NCBI RefSeq assembly: GCF_044772865.1 | Contig: NZ_CP173029.1 | Span: 186,001 to 250,000 of the forward strand | Direction of reading: 5' to 3' | From: Algirhabdus cladophorae | Lineage (GTDB): Bacteria; Pseudomonadota; Alphaproteobacteria; Rhodobacterales; Rhodobacteraceae | Length of the DNA: 64,000 nt | Shown: positions 7,707 to 16,900 of the stretch, in pieces | Numbering within the stretch: position 1 is the stretch's first letter | How the letters are laid out: each line of letters opens with the position of its first letter | Made by a program: the position numbers and the translations under genes | The notes under the pieces: generated by a model | What the model saw: only the letters and a program-made list of their open reading frames with translations | Told to the model about the DNA's origin: nothing | The model's database searches: none

Positions 7707-8095
7707 GCGGCTTCAGACATTTTCCGTAATACGGCAATGGCATCTTGGGCCCGGTCTTCCGGTACAAAAAGGTGATCGTGGAAAAAGCCGGACACCGGGT
7801 TTACACCCATATCGTGTTTCGCCAATTCAGTAGCAATCCGCGCCATAAAGCCAACGGCTTCCAGCGATGAGTGGATATTCAAAGTAATCATGCAGCAGGG
7901 GAACTCATACGCAATACCCGCTGCTTTGGCTTGAGATTGCAGGATGATATAGGTCGGGCCCTCAGCCTCTTGAAACATCATACGTGGGGTAATGTGGCTT
8001 GGAATTTCGGCGTTGGTGACAAAGACGTAGACCCCTTCGACCAAATCAGTGGTCATTGTCTGTATCAACACTTCGAGATTGGTTTCGCCTGACAT
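7703..8095 (-). CDS. ACT-domain protein of the COG3602 type
   Basis: A 130-residue cytoplasmic protein made of two ACT-like halves. The first is at about residues 17-60 (LVEGVYVFVTNAEIP), and the second includes FPCCMITLNIHSSLEAVGFMA and continues to the end. Stand-alone ACT pairs of this kind are thought to sense amino acids or related ligands; no enzymatic residues are visible. It starts 4 bases after the pseudo-dihydroorotase stop, so it may be the last gene of the pyrB transcript. Its 3' end overlaps the Lrp gene by four bases. Confidence 0.82.
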   Translation of the reverse strand: MSGETNLEVLIQTMTTDLVEGVYVFVTNAEIPSHITPRMMFQEAEGPTYIILQSQAKAAGIAYEFPCCMITLNIHSSLEAVGFMARIATELAKHDMGVNPVSGFFHDHLFVPEDRAQDAIAVLRKMSEAA

Positions 8096-8099
8096 TTTT

Positions 8100-9383
8100 C
8101 TACCTATGATAAATCTGGCGGCCGGCTACATATGTTGCCATCACACGGCCCTGCATCCGTGCGCCGTCAAACGGTGTGTTCTTTGATTTTGACGCCAGCT
8201 TGGCCCGATCCAAAACAAAGGGCGCATCGGGATCGAACAGAACTAGGTCAGCAGGCGCACCTTCTGCAAGGCGACCGCGTTCCAACCCCAACCGTTTGGC
8301 AGGGTTCAGCGACATGGCCCGCCAAAGCGTCGGCAAATCGATCATGCCCGAATGCACAAGGCGCATGGCAGCGGGCAGTAAGGTTTCCAAAGCCACCGCC
8401 CCGCTTGCGGCCTCTTCAAAAGGCAAGCGTTTGCTTTCTTCATCCTGCGGGGTGTGCATAGACGAGATGATATCGATCAACCCACTGGCGACTGCATCGA
8501 CCATGGCCAAACGATCATCCTCGGATCGGAGCGGCGGTTTGATCTTAAAGAACGTCCGGTAGTCGCCCACGTCCAGTTCATTCAGGGTCAAATGATGGAT
8601 ATTGATGCCGGCTGTAACGTCCAAACCTGCCTCTTTGGCCCGTTGCAGGGCAGGCAGACTGGCAGCTGTGGTGATCCCGTCGGCGTGATACTTGGCGCCA
8701 GTCATCTCAACCAAGGCCAGATCGCGTTCCAACCCCATCCGTTCGGCCATCGGCGACACTGCGGGCAGTCCCCGCAGGGATGCAAACTTGCCCGATGTGA
8801 CGGCAGCGCCATCAGAAAGCGCGGGATCCTGTGGGTGGCCGATGACCAAGGCGTCCAGCGATTTGGCATAGGACAAGGCACGGGCAAAAACCTTGGGCGA
8901 GGTGACCACATGGTCGCAATCGGAAAATGCCACAGCCCCTGCATCGGACAAAAACCCGATCTCGACCATTTCGCGACCGTCGCGACCTTTGGTCAGGGCT
9001 GCCATTGGGCGTACATTGACTGGCGTGGCCTCTTGGGCGCGGCGGGTGACAAATTCCAGTGTTTCAGGACTGTCGACCGGTGGCAGGGTGTCGGGGCGGG
9101 TGACGATTGTGGTCACGCCACCTCGGGCCGCAGCAAGGCCTGCGGTGCGATAGCTTTCTTTGTGCCGTTCGCCGGGTTCGCAGATCTTTACGCCCAGATC
9201 GATGATGCCCGGGGCCAAACATAGGCCTGCACAGTCGATTTCCTCTGTCCCCGCGGGGACTCTGTTAACAAAGGGTTTCGCATGAACCTTTTGGATCACA
9301 CCGTCCTTAACCATTACGGCGCCAAGGCTGTCGGATCCGCCCTCGGGATCGATGAGACGCGCATTGCTGAACACAATCGCCAT
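8100..9383 (-). CDS. Dihydroorotase-like protein lacking metal ligands (PyrC')
   Basis: A 427-residue amidohydrolase-fold protein of the dihydroorotase family. Active enzymes carry Asp-x-His-x-His after the first strand; here residues 62-66 read DLGVK. The late metal-site TDHAPH block is replaced near residue 310 by SMHTP, which removes the aspartate. The overall frame is kept (TRPDTLPPVDSP, INIHHLTLNELD, NPAKRLGLERG). Catalytically dead homologues are known in other bacteria to scaffold aspartate carbamoyltransferase, and pyrB lies in this operon. The expected role is therefore structural or regulatory in pyrimidine synthesis, with an active dihydroorotase elsewhere. Confidence 0.9.
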   Translation of the reverse strand: MAIVFSNARLIDPEGGSDSLGAVMVKDGVIQKVHAKPFVNRVPAGTEEIDCAGLCLAPGIIDLGVKICEPGERHKESYRTAGLAAARGGVTTIVTRPDTLPPVDSPETLEFVTRRAQEATPVNVRPMAALTKGRDGREMVEIGFLSDAGAVAFSDCDHVVTSPKVFARALSYAKSLDALVIGHPQDPALSDGAAVTSGKFASLRGLPAVSPMAERMGLERDLALVEMTGAKYHADGITTAASLPALQRAKEAGLDVTAGINIHHLTLNELDVGDYRTFFKIKPPLRSEDDRLAMVDAVASGLIDIISSMHTPQDEESKRLPFEEAASGAVALETLLPAAMRLVHSGMIDLPTLWRAMSLNPAKRLGLERGRLAEGAPADLVLFDPDAPFVLDRAKLASKSKNTPFDGARMQGRVMATYVAGRQIYHR

Positions 9384-9388
9384 GCGCC

Positions 9389-9490
9389 TTAGCCCCCCAC
9401 GAAAATCATTAGCCCCACGAGGGCTGCGATCAGCACAAGGGCGTACATTGCGATGCGGCCCGACATTTTTGGATCTTTAGGGTCGCTCAT
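9389..9490 (-). CDS. 33-residue single-helix membrane peptide in the pyr operon
   Basis: A short gene between the PH-like membrane protein and pseudo-pyrC. The product begins MSDPKDPKMSGRIAMY and continues as one hydrophobic helix to GLMIFVGG. The ATG (9488-9490) overlaps the end of the preceding gene by 14 bases, and the TAA stop (9389-9391) is 5 bases before the next start. A charged N-terminus with one helix fits a membrane micro-protein with its N-terminus in the cytoplasm. Its tight fit between neighbours argues that it is real, although 33 residues give little statistical support. Function unknown. Confidence 0.65.
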   Translation of the reverse strand: MSDPKDPKMSGRIAMYALVLIAALVGLMIFVGG

Positions 9491-9938
9491 AATCGGGCCT
9501 TTGGTCATGTTTGAGTTTCTTCAACAGATCGCGCACGTCCGAGGCATTTGGCACATCAGTGATCAGCAGCGGCTTTTTCTTGTCGAACTTGCGCTTGAGA
9601 ATAATCGAAGTGTTTGTGCCGCCCACGCCCGAAATATCCTCCAGCAAAACATCGTCGCGGTTGTTAAAATGCACAGTGGAATTTGTGATCGCTATGGCGC
9701 GTCCAACGTTTTGGCCTGCAGGCGTGTTAATGGCAGTGATCAGGCACCACAGGCCTGCAAAGATCAAGATTGCAAAGCTGAAGAGTGACCCGCTGGAGGC
9801 ATAGCCCCACGCCGACAAACCAAGCCCCAAAAGGATCGCAATCGCAATTTTAAGGACCAATTTGCGATCACCGCTTTTGGCCTCGGACGCGGCGGTCAGA
9901 AGGATCTCTTCGGATGTCTCAGGCGTCCAGTCGGTCAT
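9477..9938 (-). CDS. Membrane protein with PH-like cytoplasmic domain
   Basis: A 153-residue protein. A polar N-terminus is followed by two hydrophobic helices at about residues 27-45 and 50-69. The soluble tail of about 80 residues is beta-rich (AIAITNSTVHFNNRDDVLLEDISGV) and ends in a charged helix (DVRDLLKKLKHDQRPDYERP), consistent with a bacterial PH-type fold. It overlaps pyrB by ATGA and sits before a 33-residue peptide and pseudo-pyrC. The location suggests a conserved but unexplained link between pyrimidine synthesis and the membrane. Function not known. Confidence 0.78.
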   Translation of the reverse strand: MTDWTPETSEEILLTAASEAKSGDRKLVLKIAIAILLGLGLSAWGYASSGSLFSFAILIFAGLWCLITAINTPAGQNVGRAIAITNSTVHFNNRDDVLLEDISGVGGTNTSIILKRKFDKKKPLLITDVPNASDVRDLLKKLKHDQRPDYERP

Positions 9939-10885
9939 GTCAAAACTTCCCTTGGGGTCGCGGTGCGGCTGCGGGCCAGCAAATCCATGGCGGCCATGCG
10001 CACAGCAACCCCCATTTCAACCTGTTCTTGGATCACGGATCTGTTGATGTCATCCGCCAGTGTTCCGTCAATCTCGACGCCACGGTTCATCGGGCCTGGA
10101 TGCATAACAATTGCGTCAGCAGCAGCATAGCTGAGCTTGGCAGCATCAAGACCGTAGCGGTGGTAATATTCACGTTCCGAAGGGATGAACCCGCCGTCCA
10201 TCCGCTCTTTCTGAAGCCGCAACATCATCACCACATCGACCCCCTGCAGGCCTTGGCGCATGTCGTCGTAAACCTCGACACCGAACTCGCCAATCTGTGA
10301 GGGCATCAAGGTAGACGGCCCAATCAAACGGATGCGATTTTCCATTTTGCCCAGCAGCAATAGGTTCGAACGGGCCACGCGCGAATGGGCGATATCACCA
10401 CAAATTGCGATGTTGAGCCGGTGCAAACGCCCCTTGGCGCGGCGGATGGTCAAGGCATCCAGCAGGGCTTGGGTCGGGTGTTCGTGCTTGCCGTCGCCTG
10501 CGTTCAGAACGGCGCAATTTACTTTCTCAGCCAGCAGGTTCACTGCCCCCGAATGGGGATGACGCACGACCAATAGATCGGGATGCATGGCGTTCAACGT
10601 CATGGCTGTATCGATCAGGGTCTCGCCCTTTTTGACCGAACTTGCCTGCATCGCCATGTTCATCACGTCCGCACCCAAACGCTTGCCAGCCAATTCAAAA
10701 CTGGCCTGCGTGCGGGTGGAATTCTCGAAGAACATATTGATCTGCGTGAGGCCCGCCAGGACATCGGAATGTTTGTTGGGCTGGCGATTGAGGGTCACGT
10801 ATTGATCCGCCAAATCCAACAGTGTGGTGATCTCATCTGGGCCCAGATGTTCGATCCCCAAAAGATGTTTGGCGCGCCAGTTCAT
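9935..10885 (-). CDS. pyrB: Aspartate carbamoyltransferase catalytic subunit
   Basis: Condenses carbamoyl phosphate with L-aspartate to N-carbamoyl-aspartate in de novo pyrimidine synthesis. The 316-residue protein has the carbamoyl-phosphate motif (FFENSTRTQASFELAGKRLG), the HPTQALLDALTI block, and a C-terminal HPGPMNRGVEI segment. Start at 10883-10885 (MNWRAKHLLGIE). It is the first gene of an overlapping unit with the PH-like protein, the small peptide and a pseudo-dihydroorotase, which probably forms a complex with it. No pyrI regulatory subunit is nearby. Confidence 0.95.
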   Translation of the reverse strand: MNWRAKHLLGIEHLGPDEITTLLDLADQYVTLNRQPNKHSDVLAGLTQINMFFENSTRTQASFELAGKRLGADVMNMAMQASSVKKGETLIDTAMTLNAMHPDLLVVRHPHSGAVNLLAEKVNCAVLNAGDGKHEHPTQALLDALTIRRAKGRLHRLNIAICGDIAHSRVARSNLLLLGKMENRIRLIGPSTLMPSQIGEFGVEVYDDMRQGLQGVDVVMMLRLQKERMDGGFIPSEREYYHRYGLDAAKLSYAAADAIVMHPGPMNRGVEIDGTLADDINRSVIQEQVEMGVAVRMAAMDLLARSRTATPREVLT

Positions 10886-11033
10886 GTCCGACCTCGTTCT
10901 CAACTCAGCCGCTTATAGGGGGGGCACGGCGATGTCACAAGCGGTGCCGTGCGCAAAGCAGGTAATTGGTGCGCGCGGACCACGTATTTTATGGGACTGT
11001 TTCTTGGTCACGGGAATCGGTACCATTGCACGC

Positions 11034-11813
11034 ATGGAATCAACGGATTTTCACAGTTTGCACGCGATGCTGGAATGGCAGGTCGATCTGGGCGCGACCG
11101 AGGCGATTTCTGACACGCCGGTCAATCGCTACGAGGTGCCAAAAACAGCGCCAAAACCTGCCGCAGCGGCTGCGCCCCTCGCTATAGCGCCTGTTGCCAA
11201 AGTAGAAATCGATACGGTTGCCGAGGCTGCTATGGCGGCGAATGCGGCAACAGATTTGACCCAATTGCAGGCGGCACTATCAGATTTTGATCATTGCGAG
11301 TTGAAACGTGGCGCGCGCAATTTGGTTTTTGCTGACGGCCATGCCGGTGCCCGTGTGATGATTATCGGCGAGGCCCCGGGCCGTGACGAGGATCAGCAGG
11401 GCAAGCCTTTTGTCGGCGCGGCGGGGCAATTGTTGGACAAGATGTTTGCGGCCATTGATCTGGATCGAGGGGCTCAGACGCAAGACAGTGGTCTATATAT
11501 CACCAACGTTCTGCCGTGGCGTCCGCCGCAAAACCGAGACCCCAAGCCCGCCGAGATTGCGATGATGCTGCCGTTTGTCGAACGTCACGTGCAACTGGCC
11601 AAACCGGATCTTTTGATTTGCATGGGAAACATCGCCTGCCAAGCCTTACTGGGCAAAACCGGCATCACCCGTTTGCGTGGCACATGGGTCGAGGCGATGG
11701 GCAAGCCGGTTATGCCCATGTTCCATCCAGCCTATTTGTTGCGCAATCCTGCCGCCAAACGCGAGGCTTGGGCCGATCTGTTGGACATTAAAGCCAAACT
11801 GCGAGGAACCTGA
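11034..11813 (+). CDS. Uracil-DNA glycosylase, family-4-like without Fe-S cysteines
   Basis: Removes uracil from DNA to start base-excision repair. The 259-residue protein has about 65 variable, alanine-rich N-terminal residues and then the catalytic domain: GEAPGRDEDQQGKPFVGAAG (motif A), ITNVLPWRPPQNRDP, and HPAYLLRNP (motif B). Family-4 enzymes usually bind a 4Fe-4S cluster through four cysteines. Here the first pair is reduced to one (DHCELK), and the cysteine usually found before RPP is a tryptophan, so the cluster is probably absent. The ATG at 11034 was chosen because upstream sequence overlaps the pyrB leader. The stop shares TGATG with moaB. Confidence 0.88.
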   Translation: MESTDFHSLHAMLEWQVDLGATEAISDTPVNRYEVPKTAPKPAAAAAPLAIAPVAKVEIDTVAEAAMAANAATDLTQLQAALSDFDHCELKRGARNLVFADGHAGARVMIIGEAPGRDEDQQGKPFVGAAGQLLDKMFAAIDLDRGAQTQDSGLYITNVLPWRPPQNRDPKPAEIAMMLPFVERHVQLAKPDLLICMGNIACQALLGKTGITRLRGTWVEAMGKPVMPMFHPAYLLRNPAAKREAWADLLDIKAKLRGT

Positions 11814-12355
11814 TGTCGCGCATCGACGAAAGCATCGATTTTATTGCCGTGCGGATCGCCGTTTTGACGGTGTCTGATAGCCGCTCGATTGAGGAGGATC
11901 GTTCAGGTGCTGTTTTGGTCGACCGGATTGAACAGGCCGGACACATCGTAGCGGCCCGCCATATTATGCCCGATGATCGCAAGGATATTGCGGATCAATT
12001 GCGCCAGTGGTGTGCCGATCCGCAAATTGATGTGGTGATTTCCACTGGTGGCACGGGCCTGACTGGCCGCGATGTCAGTGTAGAGGCGCACCGCGACGTC
12101 TATGAAAAGGAAATCGATGCCTTTGGCACGGTGTTCACGATTGTCTCGATGAAAAAGATTGGGACCTCCGCAGTGCAGAGCCGGGCAACCGGCGGTGTGG
12201 CCCAGGGCACCTATCTGTTTGCGCTGCCGGGATCACCGGGGGCGTGCAAAGATGCGTGGGACGAAATCCTGGCCTATCAATTGGATTACCGGCACAAGCC
12301 CTGCAACTTTGTCGAAATTTTTCCGCGTTTAAGTGAAACAGAGCGACGGAAATAG
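11813..12355 (+). CDS. moaB: Molybdenum cofactor biosynthesis protein B
   Basis: A 180-residue MoaB/Mog-type protein that binds molybdopterin; family members adenylate molybdopterin before metal insertion. Diagnostic segments are IAVLTVSDSRS near residue 20, STGGTGLTGRDVSVEA near 75-90 and ALPGSPGACKDAW near 140. It overlaps the uracil glycosylase stop by one base (TGATG). The main cofactor operon (fdhD, mobA, mobB, moeA) is 15 kb away in this window. Confidence 0.93.
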   Translation: MSRIDESIDFIAVRIAVLTVSDSRSIEEDRSGAVLVDRIEQAGHIVAARHIMPDDRKDIADQLRQWCADPQIDVVISTGGTGLTGRDVSVEAHRDVYEKEIDAFGTVFTIVSMKKIGTSAVQSRATGGVAQGTYLFALPGSPGACKDAWDEILAYQLDYRHKPCNFVEIFPRLSETERRK

Positions 12356-12454
12356 GCATTGGCCCCGTTTAAGTTTTTGGTGAAGCCGAAGTGATTTGGC
12401 GTTTTCCGGCTGCATCCTATATCTAAAGGGTGACCGACAAGAAGGCATGGTGTA

Positions 12455-13915
12455 ATGAGATTTCTGGGACGTAGCCTATTTGGCATGGTGCTGTTGAGCG
12501 TGACGCTGGCCCTTTTTGGCTGGGCTGGCTATTCGGTCTATTCCGCAGTGCAGGCCAGCATGGAAGACGAAGGCCGCAGTCGCCCGGCCCGCGAGCGCGT
12601 GTTCGCAGTGAATGTTGTGCCATTCGAACCCACGTCCATTGTGCCTGAACTGAAGGTTTTCGGCGAGATTGACAGCACGCGGGATCTAGACATCCGCCCG
12701 TCAATTGCCGGAAACGTTGTGGAATTGTCACCTGCCTTTGTGGACGGTGGAATTGTCAAGGCAGGACAACTGTTGGTGCGCTTGAACCCAGCGGATGCCT
12801 TGTCGGCCCTTGGGCGCGCGGATGCAGATCTGGCCGAGGCCCGAGCAGAATTGCGTGATGCGCTGCGGGCCTTGGAATTGGCACGGGATGAACTTGCCGC
12901 AGCGCAGGATCAGGTGGGCTTGCGCGAAACCGCACTGACCCGTCAGCGCGACCTGCAAAACCGCGGCGTGAGCACCGATGCAGCCTCTGAGGCAGCAGAG
13001 CTGTCCCTGAGCACTGCGCGTCAGGCCGTTTTGGGACGGCGTCAGGCCGAAGCCCAAGCCGAGGCGCGCATTGATCAGGCCAAGACGCGCCTTCAGCGTA
13101 TGGAGATTGCCCATGCGGATGCGGAACGCGCGGTTCAAGACACCGAAATCTATGCGGATTTCGATGGTGTTTTGTCAGATGTGACAGTGACCTCCGGCGC
13201 ACGCGTCAGTCAGGGCGAAGTGCTGGGACGCTTGGTAGACCCTACTCAATTGCAAGTGGCGTTCCGACTGTCGACCTCGCAATATGCGCGCTTGCTGGCT
13301 GAAAGCGGCGAGTTGTTGGATGCACCGGTTCGTGTCGCGTTGGACGTGTTTGGCGTAGATATCACAGCCCAAGGCAAGATCACCCGTGAAAGCGCGGCTG
13401 TGGCCGAAGGTCAATCCGGGCGGCTGCTTTTTGCGACCCTTGAAGCCCCAAAGGGCCTGAGGCCCGGGGATTTTGTCAGCATTTCGATCACTGAACCGGC
13501 GCTTGATCGTGTGGCGCGACTGCCCGCGACCGCTGTTGATGCGTCGGGGCGGGTTTTGGTTCTTGGGGCCGAGGATCGTTTGGAAAGCAAAGACGTGACG
13601 CTGCTGCGCCGTCAGGATGATGATGTGCTGGTGCGGGGTCGCGGACTGCGCGGCATGGAAATCGTGGCCGAACGCACGCCGCTGTTGGGGGATGGCATAA
13701 AAGTACGCCCCTTGCGTGCGGCAGATCGTGACGCAGCCCCTCAGGCCCCTGAAATGGTCGAACTGACGCCAGAACGCCGCGCCAAGTTGCTGGCCTTTGT
13801 TGAGGGCAACAAACGGATGCCCGAGGCTGCGAAAAAGCGTGTGCTGGCGCAATTGCAAGAAACCCAAGTCCCCGCCGCAACGGTCGAGCGGATTGAATCC
13901 CGGATGGGGGGCTAA
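12455..13915 (+). CDS. RND efflux periplasmic adaptor subunit
   Basis: A 486-residue membrane-fusion protein that links an inner-membrane RND pump to an outer-membrane channel. One N-terminal helix anchors it (about residues 8-28). A lipoyl/barrel half (IRPSIAGNVVELSPAFVDGG) precedes a long alanine/glutamate-rich coiled-coil hairpin (about residues 110-220), then the returning lipoyl half (YADFDGVLSDVTVTSGARVS) and a beta-barrel. An extra lysine- and arginine-rich tail (PERRAKLLAFVEGNKRMPEA) follows the usual adaptor end. It lies 5 bases before the transporter gene. No outer-membrane factor is adjacent. Confidence 0.92.
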   Translation: MRFLGRSLFGMVLLSVTLALFGWAGYSVYSAVQASMEDEGRSRPARERVFAVNVVPFEPTSIVPELKVFGEIDSTRDLDIRPSIAGNVVELSPAFVDGGIVKAGQLLVRLNPADALSALGRADADLAEARAELRDALRALELARDELAAAQDQVGLRETALTRQRDLQNRGVSTDAASEAAELSLSTARQAVLGRRQAEAQAEARIDQAKTRLQRMEIAHADAERAVQDTEIYADFDGVLSDVTVTSGARVSQGEVLGRLVDPTQLQVAFRLSTSQYARLLAESGELLDAPVRVALDVFGVDITAQGKITRESAAVAEGQSGRLLFATLEAPKGLRPGDFVSISITEPALDRVARLPATAVDASGRVLVLGAEDRLESKDVTLLRRQDDDVLVRGRGLRGMEIVAERTPLLGDGIKVRPLRAADRDAAPQAPEMVELTPERRAKLLAFVEGNKRMPEAAKKRVLAQLQETQVPAATVERIESRMGG

Positions 13916-13920
13916 CAGCA

Positions 13921-16900
13921 ATGCGCAGCGTTCCCACATCTGCCACAGGGGTGCTTTCATATTTTACCCGTCATAAAACGGCGGCGAACCTGCTGTTGGT
14001 GATTTTGATGGTGTTGGGCCTACTGGCCTTCCCCAAGATGCGCGCCCAGTTTTTCCCGGATGTGATCGTTGATAATGTATCGGTCTCGGTGAAATGGGAC
14101 GGGGCCGGTGCAGAGGATGTGGATGCGGCCATTGTTCAGGTGCTTGAGCCTGCTTTGCTGGGCGTTGAGGGCGTCGAAAGCTCGTCTGCGCGGGCAACCG
14201 AAGGCAGTGCCAACATCAGCCTCGATTTTGAACCGGGCTGGGACATGGCGCGGGCCGCTGATGATGTGCAAGTGGCCGTGGATAGTGTCAGCACCTTGCC
14301 CGATGACGCGGATGATCCGAATGTGCGGCGCGGTGCATGGCGGGATCGGGTCACGGATGTGGTGATCACGGGACCTGTTGCTGTGGGGCAATTGGGTCTG
14401 TTTGCGGATGAGTTTGTCACGCGTTTGTTTGCCGAAGGCGTGACGCGGGCCACTATTCGCGGTGTGGCAGCCCCTCAGACCCTAATCGAAGTTCCGTCTA
14501 TTGCGCTGATCCAAAACGATGTGACAATGCAGCAAATCGCCCAAGCCATTGCCGCAGAGGTCGATGGCAATCCTGCAGGTGATGTAGGGTCGGCCAATGC
14601 CCGTGTGCGCACCGGTGTGGCCAAACGCAGTGCCGAAGACATTGCTGGTATCGTTCTGCGCAATAACCCCGATGGATCCAAACTGCGGATTGGTGATGTG
14701 GCCACGTTGCGGGTTGAAGGCATTGACCGTAATCGCGCGTATTTCGTAGGCGACAGCCCCGCTATATCGGTGCGGATTGACCGCAGTGCCAAGGGCGATG
14801 CCATCGACATTCAGGCCACCGTTCAAGAGGTGGCTGACACGATGGAACTGACCCTGCCTGAGGGGGTTGAAATCTCGCTGATCCGGACGCGGGCCGAAGC
14901 GATCAGTGGGCGTTTGAACCTGCTTCTCGATAATGGGTTGATCGGTCTAGGTTTGGTCGTGGCATTGCTGTTTTTGTTCCTCAATGCGCGCACGGCGTTT
15001 TGGGTGGCAGCGGGCATTCCAGTTGCCATGCTCAGCGCGATTGCACTGATGTATCTGGCGGGTCTGACGATCAATATGATCTCGCTCTTTGCGCTGATAA
15101 TTACCCTTGGGATTGTGGTGGATGATGCCATCGTGGTGGGTGAACACGCGGATTTCAGGGCGCGGCGATTGGGCGAAAGTCCTGTGCAGGCGGCAGAAAA
15201 TGCAGCGATCCGCATGTCGGCGCCTGTGTTTTCAGCGACGCTGACCACCGTGATTGCCTTTTTTGGTCTGACGGCCATTTCCGGTCGATTTGGTGATTTG
15301 ATCCAAGACATTCCTTTTACCGTGATCGTTGTATTGATTGCCTCACTGGTCGAATGTTTCTTGATTTTGCCCCATCACATGAGCAAAGCCTTGGTGCACA
15401 CGGCCAAATCCCATTGGTACGATGTGCCCAGCCGGTTGGTGAACATTGGCTTTGATTGGATAAAAGAGACGTTCTTCCGCCCGTTGATGCGCTTTGTTGT
15501 TTGGGCCCGGTATCCTGTGTTTGCCAGCGTGGTGGTGGTTTTATCCAGCCAAGCGGTACTGTTTATCAGCGGCGACGTTCAGTGGCGGTTCTTTAACGCG
15601 CCCGAGCGCGGATCGGTTACTGGCAACTTTGCCATGGCACCGGGGGCTACGCGCGAAGACACCGTTGAGATGATGCGCGAGATGCAGCGTGCGACAAACG
15701 AACTGGCCGAAACACTTGCCAGTGAGGACCGGCTGGGGGTCAATCCGTTGCAATTTGTGATGGCCGAGATTGGCGGCAACGCGGGCCGTGGTCTGTCAGG
15801 CACCGAAAGCAAGGATGCAGATCTGTTGGGCGCCATATCGATCGAGTTGATCGATGCGGATTTGCGGCCGGGCTATTCATCCTTTGCCTTTGTGGGCGAA
15901 TTGCAGGACCTTGTGCGCAAACATCCCATGGCTGAAACCGTTAGTTTCCGTGGCTGGCGCTCTGGCCCCGGGGGGGATGCGCTGGATGTGGAATTTTACG
16001 GTGCCAATGCGCAGGTGTTGAAGCAGGCTTCAGAGGCGTTGCAAACCGCACTGGCGGAGTTTTCCGAAGTCTCCGCTGTGCAGGACAATCTGTCCTACGA
16101 CAAAGAAGAGTTGGTTCTTGAATTAACCCCGCAGGGGCAGGCGCTGGGCTTTGCCATTGATAGTTTGGGCCGTGTGTTGCGCAACCGTTTGAACGGGATC
16201 GAGGCGGCAACTTATCCCGATGGACCCCGTTCAGCGACTATTCGTGTCGAGCTGCCATCGGGTGAGTTGACGGCGGATTTCCTTGAGCGGACGCAAATGC
16301 GCACTGAGGCGGGCCAATACGTGCCTTTGGCTGACATCGTGACAGTGACCCAACGATCTGGCTTTTCCACGGTGCGGCGCGAGAACGGCATCCAGTTGAT
16401 ATCGGTGACAGGCGATATTTCCGAAGACAACCCAGCCCGCGCCGAAGAGATTATGGAAAAGCTGGAAACCGAGATCCTGCCAGCAATTTCCAGCGAGCAA
16501 CAGGTCAGTTTCCGACTGTCAGGTCTTGCCGAGCAGGAAAACGAATTTCTGGCCGATGCGCAGCTTGGTTTGATGCTGGTGTTGATGGGGATTTATCTGA
16601 CCCTTGCGTGGATTTTTGCCAGTTGGACGCGCCCGATTGTGGTGATGATTATTATACCCTTTGGCTTGGTTGGCACGATCTATGGCCATTACGTTTGGGG
16701 CGTTCCGTTGAGTATGTTCACGGTTGTGGGGCTGATCGGGATGACGGGAATCGTGATCAACGATTCCATTGTTTTGGTCACAACGATTGATGATTATGCC
16801 AAAGATCGCGGCCTGATCCCGGCTATTATTGATGGGGCTTGTGATCGATTGCGCCCTGTGCTGTTGACCACTTTGACCACTGTTTTGGGTCTTGCGCCGC

